Source: Oscheius sp. JU75 (lineage: Eukaryota > Nematoda > Chromadorea > Rhabditida > Rhabditidae). From it: a stretch of DNA of 64,000 nt. Both the position numbers and the translations under genes were made by a program. The number at the start of each line of letters is the position of its first letter. The first letter of the stretch is position 1. The DNA lies in assembly GCA_037178855.1 (NCBI GenBank), contig JASJZC010000004.1, forward strand, positions 1,240,001 to 1,304,000, given 5' to 3'. A model generated the notes under the pieces. The model was not told where the DNA came from, ran no database searches, and saw only the letters and a program-made list of their open reading frames with translations. Positions 63,490-64,000 of this stretch are shown in pieces.

Positions 63490-64000
63490 TTTGAACTGAA
63501 AAAGCTGGTTCATACGGTTGGAACAAAAAGAATGTGGAGAATCTGTTTGAGACTGCAAAACAATCTTTTTCAAGCCAAGAACCGAGAAAGGATCAAGAGA
63601 TACAAAAAGTAACTACCACATAAGGTAAATCCTAAAATTGCAGCCGCGTAAACATCGTGCAGTTTGCTGTCTTTCGCGCAGTATCGTTGGAAATTTCTTT
63701 TCTCTCTAGGAAATTAGCAAGTATTGGCAACTGGTTCTTCGCTCAGAAAGAGAAGGAGATAGTTGCTTTGAGGTCTAGGTGTGTTCGAGATTTGTGTCTC
63801 CAGACAGAGTGGAAGAAAGGCTCGATATTCGTTCAGAAGAGGTTTGATTGGAAGCAGTAATTTAGTTGCTTTTAAGTTTCTAGTTCCAAATAGCGCGAAA
63901 CAAATAAAAAAAAAAGAGTTCTCTAGATACGAGAAGTTACTCCTGCCAAGCACTTCAACTCCGAGATGACTGGATCCACGGAGCAACTACCGACCCTGCA
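63490..64000. other. Intergenic edge, no gene seen
   Basis: Upstream of the thioredoxin-fold gene. Overlapping short ORFs at 63657-63986 on both strands show no recognisable content. Confidence 0.4.

Noticed and set aside
1..64000. CRISPR arrays, bacterial operons, or viral/toxin genes
   Set aside because: No regularly spaced direct repeats were seen. Spliced genes throughout show a eukaryotic nuclear genome. No viral or toxin gene was recognised.
1..64000. tRNA genes
   Set aside because: I looked for B-box-like GGTTCRANNCC next to an A box and found no stretch that folds convincingly. A tRNAscan run would be decisive.

Overview
This window is eukaryotic and almost certainly from a free-living-type nematode. 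Genes are cut by many short introns (mostly about 35-60 nt, GT...TTTCAG or TTTTAG). Several starts sit right behind a splice acceptor (e.g. 8455, 18400, 39427, 58431), as expected for spliced-leader addition. Families typical of nematodes are present: an OAC-type membrane acyltransferase with a C-terminal SGNH domain, a TTBK-like CK1 kinase of the nematode type, and a serpentine receptor resembling class epsilon. No species is claimed.

Layout. 1-3.1 kb: C-terminal two thirds of an acyltransferase (+). 3.7-7.6 kb: ribosome-biogenesis GTPase EFL1 (+) with a U6 snRNA copy in one intron. 7.9-8.5 kb: NDUFA5 (-). 8.5-12.3 kb: gene-poor, with one small ORF and an alternative first exon. 12.4-14.0 kb: arrestin-domain protein (+). 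14.4-16.1 kb: alpha-tubulin (-). 16.7-17.9 kb: AKTIP/FTS (-), divergent from SEPSECS (+, 18.4-20.2 kb), which is followed closely by the Ski2 RNA helicase (+, 20.4-26.6 kb). A 1.67 kb Ski2 intron holds a CK1-like kinase (-) and a small ORF (+). 26.8-28.7 kb: DEAD-box helicase (+). 28.8-30.8 kb: CDK5RAP1 (-). 31.2-34.3 kb: NONO/PSF family (+). 34.6-37.6 kb: DPY-30, TAF9 and a myosin essential light chain (all -). 38.4-45.4 kb: five minus-strand genes in a row (YJU2, TAF11, RAB33, RAD51 paralog, HUS1), a candidate operon; TAF11 hosts a basic ORF on the other strand. 46.2-50.1 kb: a long coiled-coil protein (-). 50.6 kb: a tiny secreted protein (-). 52-56.8 kb: HECW-type HECT ubiquitin ligase (+). 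58.4-60.1 kb: Sre-like receptor (+). 60.2-63.5 kb: an unrecognised protein with a thioredoxin-fold domain (-).

Most genes are housekeeping: TFIID (TAF9, TAF11), COMPASS (DPY-30), splicing (YJU2, U6), RNA decay (Ski2), tRNA modification or charging (CDK5RAP1, SEPSECS), ribosome maturation (EFL1) and DNA damage (HUS1, RAD51 paralog). The RAD51 paralog and HUS1 are adjacent, on the same strand and 101 bp apart, so co-transcription of two repair genes is plausible.

Exon boundaries were placed by eye from reading-frame continuity and family similarity recalled from memory. Start and end coordinates give the span from start codon to stop codon, introns included. No alignment or database search was run.
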